From Anthoceros angustus (Eukaryota; Streptophyta; Anthocerotopsida; Anthocerotales; Anthocerotaceae): a DNA stretch of 64,000 nt. This document shows positions 11,201-23,947 of this stretch, one piece after another. The notes under the pieces were generated by a model that had not been told where the DNA came from, did no database searches, and saw only the letters and a program-made list of their open reading frames with translations. Location of the stretch: positions 248,001 through 312,000 of the forward strand of contig VJWM01000103.1 in assembly GCA_010909165.1 (NCBI GenBank), written 5' to 3'. How positions within the stretch are numbered: the first letter of the stretch is position 1; every line of letters begins with the position of its first letter. The translations under genes and the position numbers were made by a program.

Positions 11201-14200
11201 TAATATGCGCTTCCAGAGAGCGTCGCCAAACAGTCATGGAAGTTCTCCAAAATTCTGGCTATACAGCTCAGCTGATTCGGTCCCTGGTTAAGATGTTGGG
11301 GCATAGGGAGGATGGTACACCTACCGACTATGAGGCAAGCACGAACTTGGATGCAGTGAGTGTCTATGAGAAAAAGGGCAATCTGGCAGTGCCAGATAGT
11401 GAGCCTGAAGTCGTGGATGCATTTGAGCATGACCCTGCTGTGACTCTGGGTGCCACTGTGGCACTGTGGATGCTTTGCTTCATAGCCTCTCATGATAGCA
11501 GGAGTAAGAAGGCCATTGAAAAAGCAGGTGCCATTGATGTGCTCACGGAAAAGCTGGCACTCTTTGTACCAAATGCACGGCAGGTAATTGTTGCAGCTTG
11601 TAGTGAAGTCTTTTTAGTGTCTAAAGATCAGAGGCCTGCGCCATTGTTATGTGTGTGACATTCGTGTTCCTGCTTCCTTATGTGTGCAGGCAGAAGTTGA
11701 GGACAATGGAAGCACCTGGGTGAGTGCTTTACTGCTTGCTATCTTATTCCAGGACAGAGACGTGACTCGTGAACCTGCAACATCACGTGCTGTGCCTTCA
11801 CTAACTACTCTGCTCAAGTCTGACGAGGCTATCGACAGATACTTTGCTGCACAGGCTTTGGCCAGTATAGTATGCACTGGAAACCGGGGAAATCTTCTGG
11901 GTGTGGCTAACTCTGGCGCTGCTGGTGGCCTTATATCTCTTCTGGGAAGTGTGGAATCAGACACTCTGGTAGCTCTGTCAGATGAGTTTCAACTTGTGCG
12001 GAACCCAGATCAAGTTGCTCTCGAAAGACTATTTCGAGTGGATGACATCAGACATGGTGCAACTGCTCGAAAGGCAGTGCCTGCACTAGTAGAGCTTCTG
12101 AAACCTATGGCAGAGCGTCCTGGGGCACCCCCTCTTGCACTCGGTCTCTTGACACAGATCGCCAAGGGCAATAATGCTAACAAGCTCGCAATGGCCGAAG
12201 CTGGAGCTCTGGATAAACTGACAAAGTACCTCTCACTTGGACCCCAAGATGCAATTGAGGAGGCTACAGCGGATCTTTTGAGAGTTCTGTTCAGTTGTGC
12301 TGAGCTTAGGAAGCACGATTCTGCAGTTGGAGCTGTAGACCAACTTGTTGCAGTACTAAGACTGGGTACAAGGGGTGCAAGGTACAGTGCTGCTCGGGCA
12401 TTGCAAGGTCTGTTCGCTGCAGAGAACATCAAAGCAGGTGATCCTGCTGGGCAAGCTATTGCACCACTGGTAGAAATGCTCAGTTCTGGGATGGAGAAAG
12501 AGCAACATGCAGCCATAGGAGCACTCATCAAGCTTGCAAGGGATAACCCTCCAAAGGCTTTGGCAGTTGCTGATGCTGAGGCCAATGCCGTGGAGGCTTT
12601 GTGCAGAGTCCTCTCATCTGATTGCTCCCTGGAGCTGAAGGAAGACACTGCTGAGCTGTGCAGCATTTTGTTTTCAAACTCCCGAGTAAGATCAACCCCA
12701 GCTGCTACAAGCTGCATACAACCCCTGGTCTCACTCCTATTCACAGAGTCATCTGCTCAGTATGCTGGTGCTCGAGCACTTGATAATTTGCTGGATGACG
12801 AGCAGCAGGCAGAGGCGGTTGCTGCTAATGGAGCTGTTGTTCCTCTGGTGGCCCTTGTCTTCGGGCAGAACAGCACAATGCATGAAGTGGCTGTGAGTGC
12901 CTTGATAAAGCTGGCAAAGGACAGGCCTCTTTGCAAGCTGGACATGGTGAAAGCAGGACTGATTGAGAATATTCTCAGCATTCTGCCGACCGCGCCTGAT
13001 GCTGTCTGTTTGTTGAGTGCAGAACTGCTCAGGATTCTTACTAACAACAGCAGTATTGCTAAAGGTGCAGCAGCGGGCAAGGTTGTGCAGCCACTCTTCC
13101 TAGCTCTGACTAGACCCGATTTCAGCCCTTCTGGACAGCATAGTGCCATGCAAGTCCTTGTCAACATTCTTGAAAAACCACAGCGGCTGGCAAATCTCCC
13201 TTTGACTCCCACTGAAGCCATTGAGCCACTGGTCCCGTTGTTGGATTCCTCCTCACAACCAGTGCAGCAGCTTGCTGCTGAGCTGTTGTCTTACCTTCTC
13301 CTGCAAGAACAGATTCAAAGGGACGTGACCACCACATTGCTCGTGGAACCACTGGTCAGAATGGTTGGTGCTGGTGTTCCGACTCTGCAGAAGGAGGCGC
13401 TGAAGGCACTGGAAAATGCGTCATACAGCTGGCCGAATGCTGTGGCAGATGCTGGTGGCATAACGGAACTCTCTAAGATCATCTTACAGGGAGACCCTCT
13501 TGCTCCTCAGGCATTATGGGAGGCAGCTGCATTGGTGCTTTCCAATGTTCTCAGATTTAGCTCCCAGTATTATCAGAAGGTTTCTATTCCAGTCCTTGTG
13601 AAACTGCTAAGGTCCACATCAGAAGCTACTGTTGTGGTGGCCCTCAGCGCATTGCTGGTCCTGGAGAGAGATGATGCAACCAGTGCCGAGAATATGGCAG
13701 AGGCTGGTGCTGTGGAAGCCATGCTCGAACTTCTAAGGTGTCATCAATGTGAGGAAGCAGCAGGGCAGCTCCTGGAGGCTTTGTTCAATAATATGAAGGT
13801 CCGAGAGATGAAGTGCGCCAAAGCCGCAATCCTTCCTCTATCCCAGTATTTGCTAGATCCACAGACTCAGCTGCATTCAGCTAGATTACTGGCAGCGCTG
13901 GCATTGGGTGATCTGTTTCAGCAGGATGGGCTGTCACGACACATTGATGCAGTCTCAGCGTGTCGGGCTTTGATAAGCCTCCTAGAGGATCAACCTTCTG
14001 AAGAGATGAAGATGGTGGCACTTTGTGCCCTGCAGAATCTTGTAGTTTACAGTCGGTCAAACAAGCGAGCTGTGGCAGAAGGGGGCGGCATCCAGGTTGT
14101 ACAGGATCTTCTTAGTTCAAGTAATCCAGAGACTGCTGGCCAGGCAGCTACTTTAATCAAGCTGCTATTTGCAAATCACACCATACAGGAGTATGCTTCC

Positions 14201-15333
14201 AGTGAACTTATAACCTCACTAGCTGGTAATGTGGAATCCTGACTACAGCGATTTTCCTGCATGTGCTGAAGGGCCTTTTCCCAATGTTGTCACCATGCAT
14301 TGTATCTCTTGCCTTAGTTCTCGTCTGATGATGGCTTTTGTTGGGTGCAGCATGTCTGGAAAAGGATTTGTGGGCCACTGCATCAGTGACGGAAGATGCT
14401 GTGAAAGCCCTTGTAGTTTTGTTCAATAACTTCCCAAGGCTGAGGGCGACAGAGGCAGCAACTCTGAGTATAGCGCAGCTCGTGGGTTCTCTGAAGAGTG
14501 GTACAGAAACAGCGCAAGAGGCATCGTTGGATGCCCTGTACCTACTCAGACATGCATGGTCGAGCAGTCCAGCAGAGATTGGTAAAGCTCAAGCAATGGC
14601 TGCAGCCGAGGCCATTCCGCTGCTGCAGGCACTCATGAAATCAGGTCCTGAGCGGTTTCGAGAAAAAGCAGATAGCTTGCTGCAGTGTCTGCCTGGAAGC
14701 CTTGTTGTGACGATAAAGCGGGGTGTGGATCTGAAGCAGTCAATGGGAAACACCAATGCGTATTGCAAACTTACTCTAGGCAGTGGTCCACCTCGACAAA
14801 CCAAGGTATGTATTGTATGGGGTTCAGTATCAGTATCTTTCCAGAGATCCAGTCTCTGAAGTAATCATCTCTCTTCAGAATGGTGGTCTTAGTAATGCTC
14901 GAGATGTGGAATACTGCGGTTTAGCCAACATTGAACCTGGATGGTGAATAATGGTGTCAAAACTTCTACAGGTGGTCTCACATACTACCTCGCCAGAGTG
15001 GAAGCAAGGATTCGCTTGGGCGTTTGATACTCCTCCGAAAGGCCAAAAGCTGAATATATCCTGCAAAAGCAAGGGCGCCTTCGGGAAGGTGAGATCAAAC
15101 TAGAGCAAGGTGAAGTGTGTGCTGCAGAAGTTTGTGATTTTGATGACGATTCTCACAACCCACATCACCTTTGGCTATTGCATTTGCAGGGGTCGTTGGG
15201 CAGGGTCACCATCCAGATTGATCGAGTTGTGATGCTGGGAAACATCAGTGGAGCATATCCCCTGGTGCCTGACAAAAACAGGGATGGCACACCACGGATG
15301 TTGGAAGTTGAAATCCAGTGGTCTAACCGATGA
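8289..15333 (+). CDS. CSI1: Cellulose synthase interactive protein (armadillo repeats + C2 domain), 6 exons
   Basis: Exons 8289-8395, 8505-11583, 11690-14225, 14351-14805, 14972-15088 and 15190-15333 join in phase to 2145 residues, close to the length of Arabidopsis CSI1/POM2. [19 protein letters not shown] just after the first junction, and the TPRST stretch in the short first exon, match the family N-terminus. Armadillo/HEAT-like repeats fill most of the protein, with conserved blocks such as [38 protein letters not shown] and [14 protein letters not shown]. The last three exons encode a C2 domain ([34 protein letters not shown]). Known role: it links cellulose synthase complexes to cortical microtubules at the plasma membrane and in secretory compartments. 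Start choice between ATGs 8289 and 8292 is open. The symbol assigns the family; CSI1 versus paralogues cannot be separated here. Confidence 0.96.
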
Positions 15334-18300
15334 TGGGATTGTGAGGTACTCCAGACGGTATTTGAACTTCGTGTAGCCTAGTTACGAGCTAACCCATTCC
15401 TTACAAAAACACATTATTTTGGGATCCGGGATCCGGACATAACGTCACGGAGCAGCCTGAAGTGCAGACTTGCCTGAGTTAGGGACCCGTTAGGGAATAG
15501 TGTAAATTCGCACCGGTCGGCTGTAGCCAACCTTATGAAGACCATGGCTCTTTTGAAACTGTTAGTTAGCCCTGGTTTGTCTTTACGGGCAGGGCAGCCT
15601 CTTCTGCAACAAGTTCTTTCACCTTTCCACTGCTGATGCGGGGCTGACTCCCGAGCAATGTGAGATCATGTGGGTCATTTCCTGGTGAAATGAGGACAAG
15701 GTGCAGGATGGAGACACATAACATACTTCACAGGTGCAGGCGCAGGTCCAGGTGCAGTTGTAGGACTTATGCAGATTCTCAGGATACTTATTAAAGAGTA
15801 CCTACGCAATGTGTGCTAGGAATTAGTACTTGCTGCAGCTGCCACGGAGACGATCGTTGTCCTTCGGAAAAGTGCACCTTTATAAGTAGGTAATGTGCAT
15901 CTTTTTAAGTGAAGTGCGTCCTATCGATCTGAATACGTACCTACGTACGTACTTTTTCATGGCAGGAACTAGCCAGAATGCTGCCCCCGTGCTGCTGCTG
16001 CTGGCTCCTGACTCAGTCAGTGGCATAGAAGCGAATTCCGAGCCCTACCCACCAGCAGAGGAGCACTTTGATCACTATTGACACTCAAGGAATAATTTGC
16101 AGTCGGCTGCCAGAAAAACGCATTTCGTGAACAGGTGGGCACGTTTCTCCACTCCCGGCTATGCCACACTCACCTCAGTCGCGATGGGAGTGTCACATTC
16201 CGCTACTACACGCAACACAAATCCATTGCTTGCCCGCTGTTTGCCCCCAGACGAGCACGATTCACGCAGCATTTCAAGAAGTTGGCACACGTTTCACAGG
16301 GTCACAAACCCCGCGCACAAGCTACACCGTTGGCCGGTGGACTCTTGAACGTGCTGTTTCAGAATCCGGAGGAAAAGCACTAGACTAGCTAGGAAGACAC
16401 TGGAAGGATGGCTCCGACCAAGACGGGATTCCCTGTCCGCAGCGGGGATTTTCCAAGCAGAAGATACAGAAAGCCACGGCGGATGCGGACTCGAGATGCG
16501 TGTGTGGCTGTACAGCCAACACCACCTGGGAGCGGGTGTGTTGCACCTGTGGCCCGACAGCTACAACATTCGCTTTGACATAGCCGCTGCAATGGTCTGC
16601 CTCCACGGGACGGGGACAAATGTACTTGACCTGTAAAACTAGGGAGCAACATCGTGCGCTCCATCCATTGCCATCGCCAGCTGGGCGACTCGGGCAACCA
16701 CAAGCCCGTATTTGCAACTTTCATCATCTTCTGCAACGGCCACGTGTCCCTTCTGCTGCAGCTACAGGTCGGAGCTCCGAGCTGGTGTGGAGATGGCCAA
16801 CTCTCTCATTATTAGCCATGCCAGTCCCGGCCCGCTGTTATGGCATAACAACGCACATGATTGATGGCGGATTCTCCTGTCCATCTTCTCCCATTGCAGC
16901 TCGGCCACCTGTTTCACGCACAGGCTCCATCTCCGAGGCTGCTGTAACGGGTCCGGCCCTGGGGGCCACGCGGCCTCTCACTCTGCCTCCCACCCCATTG
17001 ACTGGACCACCAGCCAGTAATGAGGCAGCTTAAATGAGCGAGCCTGATTATCAGGAACTTCGACTTTGCCCCAAAGGCCGCTCACTTTTCACTCCCTTAC
17101 ACACTGTGAAGTAGAAAATTTTCAACGGTTCACCTTCCAGACCTGCGTTTCTAGGGGCAAAGGAACCCATAGGTCAAGTCTGCACATGAGACAGCATCCA
17201 TGTGAGCTGTTGCTGCTGCCTCCTGCAGAACTGGGGTTGGAGATTACCTATTCTGTATTTGATATGTGTGTGCGCCCCAGGAAAGAGGACGGGAACTTGA
17301 AAGTAGCACGGAATCAAGTTGATGACAGGAGACGCGAGCACAGCTGTCGCCAGTTGCATGAGAGATGAATCGATTTGCATATCCAAGCTATATGTAGTGT
17401 GCCAGTGACAGTGCCACAGCCAGTGCCAGAGTCACAACCAGTGCCGCTGCCAGTGCCAGTGACGTCGACGAGACACTGCAGAATAAGTAGCCCTGGCCGA
17501 TGGATGCTTGGGCCACCAATTGTAAAGTGTAGGCATTCACATACCCACACATGCTCTCTTCGAATAGGGATTGAGGCCCGAATGTCAAGGACTCCAGTGC
17601 CCACCGCCCAGGCACTTTGAACTTTGCGCGGCCCTTGTACTCTCACTACGCACCCTCTTCTGGATCTCTCCTCGTTCCTCGTTCGGGAACCGTGCGAGGA
17701 ACTACGCTGAACCATGACCATTCAGTAAAAAGAAATGACTTTTCTGCAGAACCCAATACCCAATTCCCACCAAGCCAACATCCCGAAATCAGCAGCTTGC
17801 AAATCAGTGGCCCAGCCAAAACAATTCTCACCCACTGCATCAACCTCACCTTCTGCAGAATCGCCATCCTGATCTCCTCCCCAAAATCCCTCGCGGCAGC
17901 CCACTCGAGGCACGGTGGTGGAGACGCCATGCGATCCTGGGCCAACAATGACGCGCTTCGCCGCGCAATTTCAACTCCCGGTTCACCAGTCCTGCTTCCG
18001 GAAATCAGAGCCCGTGCCTCATCACCACCTCAATCATAGCGAGGCCTGTCCGCTGTCAATGCATTGCTGGAATTCCTTCGTCACCGTTACGTTAGCACGA
18101 TCGAATCGAGGACGGTCCTCTGCTGCACGTTCACAAAACGGGAGCCCTCCGACTGTCCTCCAGGATGGACTTCACCATTCTGGACAGCTCCTCTGCCCTC
18201 ACAGATTGGAACTGCTGGACCCGCTTCGCACTCAGCAGCTCGGAATTTGCAACCCTCCTGCCTTCCAATCAATCATCCAGCCAAAGCAAGCACATGTATG

Positions 18301-20278
18301 GGCTGGAGCAGGTGATCAAAGTGGAGAATTCAAGTGCCACTGCTACTGGCTGCGTGGATTCAATTCAACGATATGGACCAACTCCAGAGCGTATAGATTC
18401 GGTCCCATTGTTGGGTCGTCGTGAGCTTGTCAGCTTTTTACCTGTTGCTGTAGCGAGCTCGGTGCTGGGTGCTGGGTGCTGGGTGCTGGGTGCTCGGTGC
18501 TGTGAGCTTGCTGCACAGAGCTCGTCGCCATTGCATTGAAGTATTCCCGTTGAATAATTTCCGCTGTTCCGTTATCGCTCTATGATGTGGCATGTCGAAC
18601 GGCTCATGTGTCAACCCCAAGTCCTAACCTCGGTTTGGAACTGAACTGGTGACGGTACGTCAAACCGCGAGTCCGGTGATGCCCTTATAGAACGTTTGGC
18701 AGCCTTCTGGCTTTGTCATCCTGTGACTAACAGGGTATCAATCATTTCCGGGTATGCATGTAGCAGGCTTTGGAAATAACGGAACGGATTTCTGAGAATA
18801 GCGGGAAGTAATGTAGTAATTTTGGAATAATAGCAGGCTAAGGAATTGATTATTGATAATAGTGTATTAGCTGGCTGAATGCACGGATGTCAGGTGGCAT
18901 CCTCATATGGACCGATATGGATGATGAGTGAGCACAAAAGTAGTGACGAAACTAAGAAAGACTTGTTTGGTGGGCGTCCTCCGCAAGACCGCAAGATTAG
19001 CCATTTTTGGAGACTAGTAGTGTACGTGCTGGCTGGGATAATTAGGATGTCCTGAGACTACAAATAAGAATTCCGTTGAGAGCCAACGGACCACTCTCGG
19101 CCTTACAATGCATCTCTAACTTTGATGGCGCTTAAGCAAGAAGAGCTAAATGCAGAAATTAAATGGGCTCAATATGAGGTAACAAGTGAACTTTGTACTA
19201 GTGTGTGCATGAACTTAGCCTGGCTGTCTATCATCCATCCCTCCTCCACTGCTTGGTCTATAATGAGGTTTTCTCTTTCTTCTTTTGCTCCAACCAAACT
19301 TCTTCCGTGTTAGTAGTTTTTAAGGCAAGGTGGCCAAGTCTCCTGTCCCACCTTCATAGTTCATATAATTGCCCTTACCACGTGAGGATTAAGAGAGATA
19401 TATGGTCAACTCCTCAACTACCTAGTCTCATATAACCCATCCACCATGTTCATTTTGGACAAGGATGTGGAATCAAAGGAGTATTTTCTTTTATTCAATC
19501 TATGTACATGTAAGGATATCATTAACTTTTCTTCTTCTATCCATCTATCTCAATACTTTTTATCAGATAATAATTTATATATGTTGATAATAACTAGCAG
19601 GTCCGCAAAAGAGGGATGGTGATAGTACACAAAGGAGGTTGTGTGTGCAATTGACTTCCATGAGCAGTTCTCTCATGACACACACTACTCCAGCATGATG
19701 GTATCGGGACAGGAATGTGTTTCCAGAACTTTCCACGCTACGGTAGATGGCACGGTACCGTCCGACTCCACTCTGATAGATGTCGTCCGGCCATGTTGGA
19801 CGCAACACGGCCATATCCGTTTGCTGCAGGCGCAGGTCCCGGCGGGTACTGCCACTGGTAGTGATGCAAGGGTGAGGGCCCGGGACAAGAGATGGTGATC
19901 CCTTTTCTATCTTTTTTGAGGTGGCATTTAAAGACGAGAAATGGTCGTGGGTCGCGGCTGGCGAAGAGTCCCAACAGCCTGCTGACAGCGTCGTAGAGCT
20001 GCCCCATCTGCCACGCTGAAGGATGCGGAGTGTACAACAGCTGCTGCTAGCATAGAAGACGTGATACTGGCCTGCCCTTGCCCAACAGTAGTGCGCAAAC
20101 TCTGCGAATGGCACCGCACCGCATCGCATCGCATCGCATTGCACTCCACTGCATTCCATTGCATTGCAAACGTAAACAGAGGAGGAGGCTGCTGCAGTGA
20201 GACATGAAGGGAGAAAGCCGGGGCGAAACGGAAGGAATGGACAAGTTTACAGTTGGCAATGCTGGGCAAGCACATGAA
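15334..20278. other. Gene-poor 5 kb interval
   Basis: It contains the 3' flank of the CSI gene and then sequence with no frame I can support on either strand. Several small repeats occur: a CAGTGCCAG-like run (about 17400-17465), a GGTGCTG heptamer array (18461-18502) and a GCATC/GCATT pentamer run (20111-20170). About 18700-19600 is AT-rich. The region just right of 20170 is probably the 3' flank of the zinc-finger gene on the - strand. Confidence 0.5.
18461..18502. repeat. GGTGCTG heptamer tandem repeat
   Basis: About six head-to-tail copies of a 7-base unit, the last ones imperfect. It is a short minisatellite in non-coding DNA. Confidence 0.8.
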
Positions 20279-21223
20279 TCACCCGAATCCAAGACGAAGA
20301 GACAAATCCAGGTTAGGAGGGGCCGAGTCCGGCGGCCGGCTATCAGGTGGAACAGGTCCAATCGCGGACCAGCTATGGTGCAAATCATGCGACTCAGATT
20401 GCAGAGACGGAGCATATCTAAACGTCCGCCCATAGTGGCCATCAAACCTAGAAGCGGCCGGTCCCCCCCATTCCGAGGCCGCAGTCGCACCGGAGCCGGA
20501 GCCGGAACCTCCCCCGTGAGCAGCGCTCCAAAACCCTTGCTGCTGCTCTGAGGGAAGGTAGTGCGAAAACGCGCTACCTGTGCCCGACAGAGCCCCGAGC
20601 CGAGCTCTCCCGCCGGGCCCGAGCCCAAGCCCGAGCCCGAGCCCGCGCTCTCCTCCTCCGCTCCCGCCTGCTCCTCCTCCTCCTCCTCCTCCTCCTCCTC
20701 CTGCTGCTGCTAGGAAAGAACCCCCGGACTCGGACACGGACACGGACACGAAGTCGGAAGCCATGGCCGAAGAGGGAGCCAGCCGCGGCTGCGCCACCAC
20801 AGTAGCAAACCTCTGCGCCCGCCGGGCCGCCGTGCGCTCCCGCTTGTGCGCATTCTGGTGCCCTCCCAGCGCCTGCGAGCTGTGGAACTTCCGCTGGCAG
20901 AAATTGCAGGCGAACTGCCTTGTCCCGGGGGCCGGACCCGGCGCTGTCGGGGACGCGCCCGGGCTGGAGGCCGGCGCGGCGGAGGACGCTCCGGCCACGG
21001 CAGCCGCGCGGCCTCCATCCCAGGGCGCATCCACCACCAAGCTGGAGGCGGAGTCCCCGTCCCCCCCATCCTCCTGCGATGCCTGCGACCGGGTGGGGCT
21101 GAGGCTGGGGCTTGGGCTATGAGACACACATCTCCCGCTGCTGCTGATGCAATCAAGATCTGTCGGGGCTGCCAGTGTCGCGGCTGGCGATGGCGGATGC
21201 CAACGCTTGCTTTTGCGCTTCAC
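20279..21223 (-). CDS. C2H2 zinc-finger protein with EAR motif (3' exon; start not resolved)
   Basis: The open frame on - encodes one plant-type C2H2 finger, [20 protein letters not shown]...H (about 20915-20840), with the QALGGH signature. It ends in an EAR repression motif LDLSLRL six codons before the stop. Between them are low-complexity Gly/Ser and Gly-Leu runs. Single-finger QALGGH/EAR proteins (KNUCKLES, SUPERMAN and related) are nuclear transcriptional repressors. The open frame has no ATG before the finger; its left-most codon is GTG. A GTGAGT donor on - (about 21283-21278) and an acceptor ending GGCAG near 21171 suggest a spliced upstream exon, and that join keeps phase. No ATG is evident in that upstream frame, so the N-terminus is open. 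It is divergent from ELP4. Confidence 0.78.
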   Translation of the reverse strand: MKRKSKRWHPPSPAATLAAPTDLDCISSSGRCVSHSPSPSLSPTRSQASQEDGGDGDSASSLVVDAPWDGGRAAAVAGASSAAPASSPGASPTAPGPAPGTRQFACNFCQRKFHSSQALGGHQNAHKRERTAARRAQRFATVVAQPRLAPSSAMASDFVSVSVSESGGSFLAAAGGGGGGGGGGAGGSGGGERGLGLGLGLGPGGRARLGALSGTGSAFSHYLPSEQQQGFWSAAHGGGSGSGSGATAASEWGGPAASRFDGHYGRTFRYAPSLQSESHDLHHSWSAIGPVPPDSRPPDSAPPNLDLSLRLGFG

Positions 21224-21243
21224 CTCCTCCTCGGCGCGCGCAT

Positions 21244-21275
<32 letters not shown>

Positions 21276-22215
21276 ACTCACCGATCCTGCTACGCTCGCT
21301 GATGATGAGCGGGAGCTCCTCACCGCGACGCTCCGATGCGGAGCGCGAAGGAAACGAACAAACAGCGCTGCGGAGCTTCCCGCGCGGATGCGACGCAGGG
21401 CAAGGGCGAAGCGAGACGCGGCAGAGAAACGCGACCAAGGCAGGGCTAGCCAATACTGGCTCGCAGACGGGGGAATGGAAGAAGGCAAGAGTGCGTGGTC
21501 GGGCGGAGGTGAGTGGAGGTGGAGTGGAGTGCAGAGCGCGCGAAAGTGTGTGGAAGGCGAGAGAGAGAGAAGGCAGCAGCAAGTGGTTGCCAATGCTCTC
21601 ATGTTTGTGAAGGCAGCCCAAGCCAGCAATGATTGCGGCGTCATGGACTGGACGGGACTCGGCACTCCGCACTGAGAATGACAATGACTGGACTCTCCAA
21701 GCCCCACAGTCCCACCCCAAGTGATGTCCCGACACATCCAGACATCATCATCATCCCCATTCAGATGTGTACATGTGTATGTGTGCTCGGGCGACGCCTT
21801 CTGGGTACTGCGGAGACCCCGGTGCCCGGTGCCCGGTGCCCCGTGCCCGTTCCCGTTCCCGGTTCCCAGTTCCCGGTTCCCGGTTCCCGGTTCCAGGGCT
21901 CGGTTGCCTGTCGCGGGAACGTGAAGCCACTCAGCTCAAGGTGGGGCCGGTACCACGCGCCCGATGGCCATGACATGCGCTGGCGGAGGTTGACTAGCCC
22001 TGTCCCACCACCCGACTTCCTTAGATTCACTGCCAGGCCCCTGCTCCTGCTCCTGCTCCTCCTCCTCCTCCTGCCCCCACCCCATGTATGCATGTATGTA
22101 CTACAACTGTACAGCATCCGCCCTTTTCACAGATTCCTCGACTTCCAACATCTATCCTTCCAAGTTCCGCTCCGTCTAATTGGCCTCCCGCCGCAAGCGC
22201 CGTCTATTATTTGCC
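21224..22215. other. Divergent region between zinc-finger gene and ELP4, with simple repeats
   Basis: It should hold the 5' end of the zinc-finger gene (-) and the promoter and leader of ELP4 (+). Simple repeats are dense: a GGAGCC hexamer run (21247-21276), CCGGTGC and CCGGTTC heptamers (about 21822-21897) and CTCCTG/CTC runs (about 22040-22075). Long frames on both strands here are low-complexity artefacts. Confidence 0.5.
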
Positions 22216-23947
22216 ATGGATCAGCGCAGGAGCTTCACGCGCGCCTCGCCCTCGCCTTCGCCCTCGCCCACATCCGCCCGCGCCTCCCACCTGGCCGCGC
22301 CTGGAGCCAAGCCCGGCCCGCACGCCACCGCGCTCCTCTCATCCGGCATTCTGGATCTGGACAATATCCTTTCTTCCATCTTCGCTCTTGCATGCTGCTT
22401 TCTGTGCTCCCTGCTGCAGGGTTTAGGGTTTTGGGTTCTGTATTGTGGGACTTGACTGTGGCGGAGGACACACATCCTGGGGGGCGGGGTTCCGGTCGGG
22501 GGAATTGTGCTGATCGCGGAGGATCTGGAGGGCCCGCACCACTTGCTGCTGCTGCGCTACTTCCTCGCGCAGGGGCTGGTGCATCGCCAGCCTCTCCTCT
22601 TCGCCAGCCCGCTGCCCTCGCCCAAGGCGTTTCTCGGGACGCTGCCGGGTCTGGCCAAGGAAGCTGGCGGGAGCTCGCTCCAGGTGAGGCACGACGGGGC
22701 TGTGTTGTGTGGTTTGTGGTGATGGTTTCCGGGGGATCGGGGTCTGACGGCTCGTGGCTGCTGGCAGGAGGATAAGTTGAGGATAGCATGGCAGTACAGC
22801 AAGTATTTGGAGGCGGACAAGGCGCTGGTGGAGAGGAGGCAGCAGCAGCAGGCGCTGGCGTCCCGCTCCGTGGTGCTGGAGGATTCGCAACTTGCTGCCG
22901 GCCCCGGAGGGGGAGGAGGGGTTTCTCATGATTACTGCACCTCCTTTGACCTGAGGAAGCCCATGCAGCGGACGATGCTGAGTGCAACCAGAGTGGAGTA
23001 CTGCAGCTTGCAGAGTGGTGCCCACCTTTCCGTTCTCATGGATCAGTGCTCCGCTTTTCTCCACAGCTTGTCCAGGTGTGCTCGGCTAGCCTGCTCTTTC
23101 TCCTGCTGCTAGAGCTGCCGGGTTGATTCGTCCTTGTTGGTCTGCTGGTGTGGTGATCAGACCTGCGTCGGGGTTGCAACAATTAGGGCGGATTGCTCTG
23201 CACTCGCTTTGCGCTCCGGAGTCCATGCAACGGTGTACGGTTAGGGTTCATGATCTCTCGGTCGTCGTCTTTGTGGCAAGCCATCATCGGAGGCCCATCA
23301 CCAATTCCTGCCTTGATGAGATTTTGGGGTTTTGCAGGACTGGGAACTGCTAGCTTTCCTGGCTGATCTCAAGGCCATGCTCCGGGCAAGTAATGCAGCT
23401 GCTGTCGTCTCCTTCCCTGCCGCACTCTTGAAGCCTTCATTTCTGATGAGGTGGCAGCATCTTTCAGATATCCTCCTTTCCGTAGAAGCTTGTCCAGGTT
23501 TGGTACTTGTTCAACCCTTGCGTTAGGTGAGGGCTCTAGCCCTAGGCTTGCTCCATCTGGGGACTTAGCTTCCTGTGGCCCACGTTTTTACAGATGACAG
23601 CAAGGAGCTTGCATCATTGCTCACCGGTTACCAGGACATCGTTGGTTTCCTCAGGGTGCACAAGCTTGCCACCATAAACACTCAAGTAGGTCATTGCGTT
23701 TTTCCTCATGGTCCAAGCAGCAGCAACAGTGGTAACAACTTCAACGTCTAAGACCGCACTCTTGCAGGTACCTCATATCCCTGAAACGGCGACGTATGCA
23801 ATTAAGGTGCCTCGGAGGAAGGCACTTGAACTGGAGCGGCTGCAACAAGCTCCTGTTGGTGCTACTGGAGGTGCATCTGCATCCGGCAGTATTGCGAGCA
23901 TGCTTTGTGGAGGGCCACCGAATGCTACAGGACACCTCGACTTTTAA
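22216..23947 (+). CDS. ELP4: Elongator complex protein 4 (7 exons, first intron AT-AC)
   Basis: Exons 22216-22363, 22472-22683, 22768-23075, 23161-23239, 23338-23497, 23594-23685 and 23768-23947 join in phase to 392 residues. Diagnostic family blocks are [74 protein letters not shown] and the C-terminal HLDF. ELP4 forms the RecA-like ELP4-5-6 hexamer of Elongator, which modifies wobble uridines of tRNA. As usual for the family I see no classic Walker A. The DLDN-ILGGG join requires an AT-AC intron (separate entry). Exon 4 uses a weaker GTTAGG donor, chosen because GTGTAC one codon earlier breaks the frame. The gene converges on DUR3, 550 bases away. Confidence 0.93.
22364..22471 (+). other. 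Probable U12-type AT-AC intron in ELP4
   Basis: The intron starts ATATCCTTTC, the canonical U12 AT-AC 5' splice site, and ends GGACAC. A CTTGAC element at 22451-22456 places the branch adenosine 16 bases from the 3' end, within the usual U12 range. No GT donor lies near the point where the conserved protein breaks. Removing exactly these 108 bases restores LDLDNILGGG, which is the conserved family sequence. Confidence 0.82.

Noticed and set aside
16385-16736. Two overlapping - strand frames of about 110 residues
   Set aside because: No recognisable domain, overlapping frames of equal length, and no supporting neighbours.
20580-21610. Long + strand frames rich in Pro, Ser and Arg
   Set aside because: They are antisense shadows of the GC-rich, low-complexity zinc-finger gene.
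21633-22775. A 380-residue + frame through the ELP4 5' region
   Set aside because: It runs through simple repeats and the U12 intron in a frame different from ELP4.
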